Assembly (NCBI RefSeq): GCF_001426195.1
Contig: NZ_LMRS01000059.1
Span: 1 to 64,000 of the forward strand
Length of the DNA stretch: 64,000 nucleotides
From: Sphingomonas sp. Leaf339
Lineage (GTDB): Bacteria > Pseudomonadota > Alphaproteobacteria > Sphingomonadales > Sphingomonadaceae
Direction: 5' to 3'
Position 1 is the stretch's first letter. The number at the start of each line of letters is the position of its first letter. The notes under the pieces were generated by a model that did not search any database, was not told where the DNA came from, and saw only the letters and a list, made by a program, of their open reading frames with translations. Shown in pieces: positions 63,264 through 64,000 of the stretch. Position numbers and translations under genes: made by a program.

Positions 63264-64000
63264 TCAGAGCGAGCGGGCGATGACCAGCCGCTGGATATCG
63301 GACGTGCCCTCGTAGATCTGGCAGACGCGGACATCGCGGTAGATCTTGGCCAGGCCATATTCCTCGAGATAGCCATAGCCACCAAGCGTCTGGATCGCGC
63401 CCGACACCACCGTCTCGGCGGTCTCCGAGGCGAAGAGCTTCGCCATCGAGGCCAGCGTCAGGCACGGTTCACCGGCATCCTTCGCCGCCGCCGCGGCAAG
63501 CACCAGGTGCCGCGCCGCTTCGAGACTGGTTGCGAGTGAGGCGAGCCGGAAGCCGACCGCCTGATGCTGGATGATCGCCTGGCCGAAGCTGCGGCGGTCC
63601 TTGGCATAGGCGACCGCGATGTCGAGCGCCGCCTGCGCCATGCCGACGCTCTGCGCGGCGATCCCGATGCGGCCCGCCTCGAGGTTGGACAGCGCGATGC
63701 CATAGCCCGCGCCTTCCGCGCCGAGCCGAAGATCGTCCTCAAGGAACAGATCGTCGAAGCGGATCGCGCAGGTGTCCGATGCGGCCTGGCCGAGTTTGTG
63801 CTCGACTTTGTCGACGCTGTAGCCGGGGCGATCGGTCGGGACGAGGAAGCCGGTAATACCGCGCCTGCCCGCCGTCGGATCGGTCACGGCATAGACCACC
63901 GCGAGCCCGGCGATCTTGCCCGAAGTGATGAACTGCTTGGCGCCGTCGAGGCGATAGCCGCCATCGACCTTTCGCGCCCGCGTTCGCATCGCGGCGGCGT
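63264..64000 (-). CDS. acyl-CoA dehydrogenase, 5' end outside the window
   Basis: The visible 245 or so codons hold the middle beta-domain (GYRLDGAKQFITSGKIAGLA) and the C-terminal helical bundle with AYAKDRRSFGQAIIQHQAVG. The catalytic Glu lies in YEGTSDIQRLVIARSL. The frame stays open to the right edge, so the N-terminal domain is missing. It makes trans-2-enoyl-CoA with FAD. The nearby thiolase suggests a shared catabolic unit. Confidence 0.92.
   Translation of the reverse strand, partial: AAAMRTRARKVDGGYRLDGAKQFITSGKIAGLAVVYAVTDPTAGRRGITGFLVPTDRPGYSVDKVEHKLGQAASDTCAIRFDDLFLEDDLRLGAEGAGYGIALSNLEAGRIGIAAQSVGMAQAALDIAVAYAKDRRSFGQAIIQHQAVGFRLASLATSLEAARHLVLAAAAAKDAGEPCLTLASMAKLFASETAETVVSGAIQTLGGYGYLEEYGLAKIYRDVRVCQIYEGTSDIQRLVIARSL

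Noticed and set aside
1..64000. CRISPR array
   Set aside because: No regularly spaced short repeats or cas genes were seen.

Overview
The window reads as a GC-rich alphaproteobacterial accessory region, most likely from a Sphingomonas-type bacterium. This is inferred from gene style and not from any search. The supporting signs are the many TonB-dependent receptors, an imuA-imuB-dnaE2 mutasome under an alphaproteobacterial LexA box (GTTC-N7-GTTC), DUF3768 and a GcrA-like short protein. No rRNA or complete tRNA gene was seen.

Layout. 0-0.5 kb: broken IS5-type transposase. 0.6-9.35 kb: a TetR regulator and a tight five-gene catabolic operon (TonB receptor, MFS permease, secreted carboxylesterase, acyl-CoA synthetase, SDR dehydrogenase); a 26-bp palindrome beside a TTGACA box is the likely TetR operator. 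9.57-13.4 kb: a 3' fragment of tRNA-Arg(ACG), a P4-type integrase, a small HTH protein and a putative HUH replication-initiator-like protein, which looks like an integrated element. 13.5-21.3 kb: SOS mutagenesis cluster (imuA, imuB, dnaE2 and a small follower gene), an HNH-like protein, HU, and an SRAP/YedK-type abasic-site protein. 21.3-25.0 kb: island of orphan genes with a short reverse transcriptase (YVDD) preceded by an overlapping small gene, and a convergent AbiJ-NTD-like/Mrr-like nuclease fusion. This is the best candidate for an undescribed defence system.

25.1-37.5 kb: a metal and metalloid resistance island (MerR/CDF, czcCBA, ZIP, Cys-rich peptide, arsR-arsC-arsB-ynfA-arsH) bracketed by two 59-bp direct repeats that match at 50 of 59 positions. 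37.6-43.2 kb: sulfite detoxification (SorA/SorB-like sulfite dehydrogenase, TDT/SLAC1 permease, LysR regulator, divergent second sulfite oxidase and MgtC-like protein). 43.2-46.4 kb: DUF305, YVTN propeller, ECF sigma and anti-sigma operon. 46.5-48.2 kb: a fluoride riboswitch controlling a CLC-F-type fluoride exporter, followed by a decayed DUF190 gene. 48.4-49.1 kb: VapBC toxin-antitoxin. 49.6-51.5 kb: a catalytic-domain-only tyrosine recombinase with a strong promoter and palindromic operator, DUF3768 and a nitrilase-like protein with missing active-site residues. 51.7-53.6 kb: S9 peptidase. 53.9-58.1 kb: TPP riboswitch, TonB receptor, kinase-like protein and PnuC, a thiamine salvage operon. 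58.4-64 kb: ABC exporter, mannitol-dehydrogenase-family enzyme, thiolase and acyl-CoA dehydrogenase (cut by the window end).

Together these describe an accessory region built from modules for carbon scavenging, DNA damage tolerance, phage defence and toxic-ion export (heavy metals, arsenic, sulfite, fluoride), with recombinases and repeats at several module borders. All family assignments rest on reading motifs by eye.
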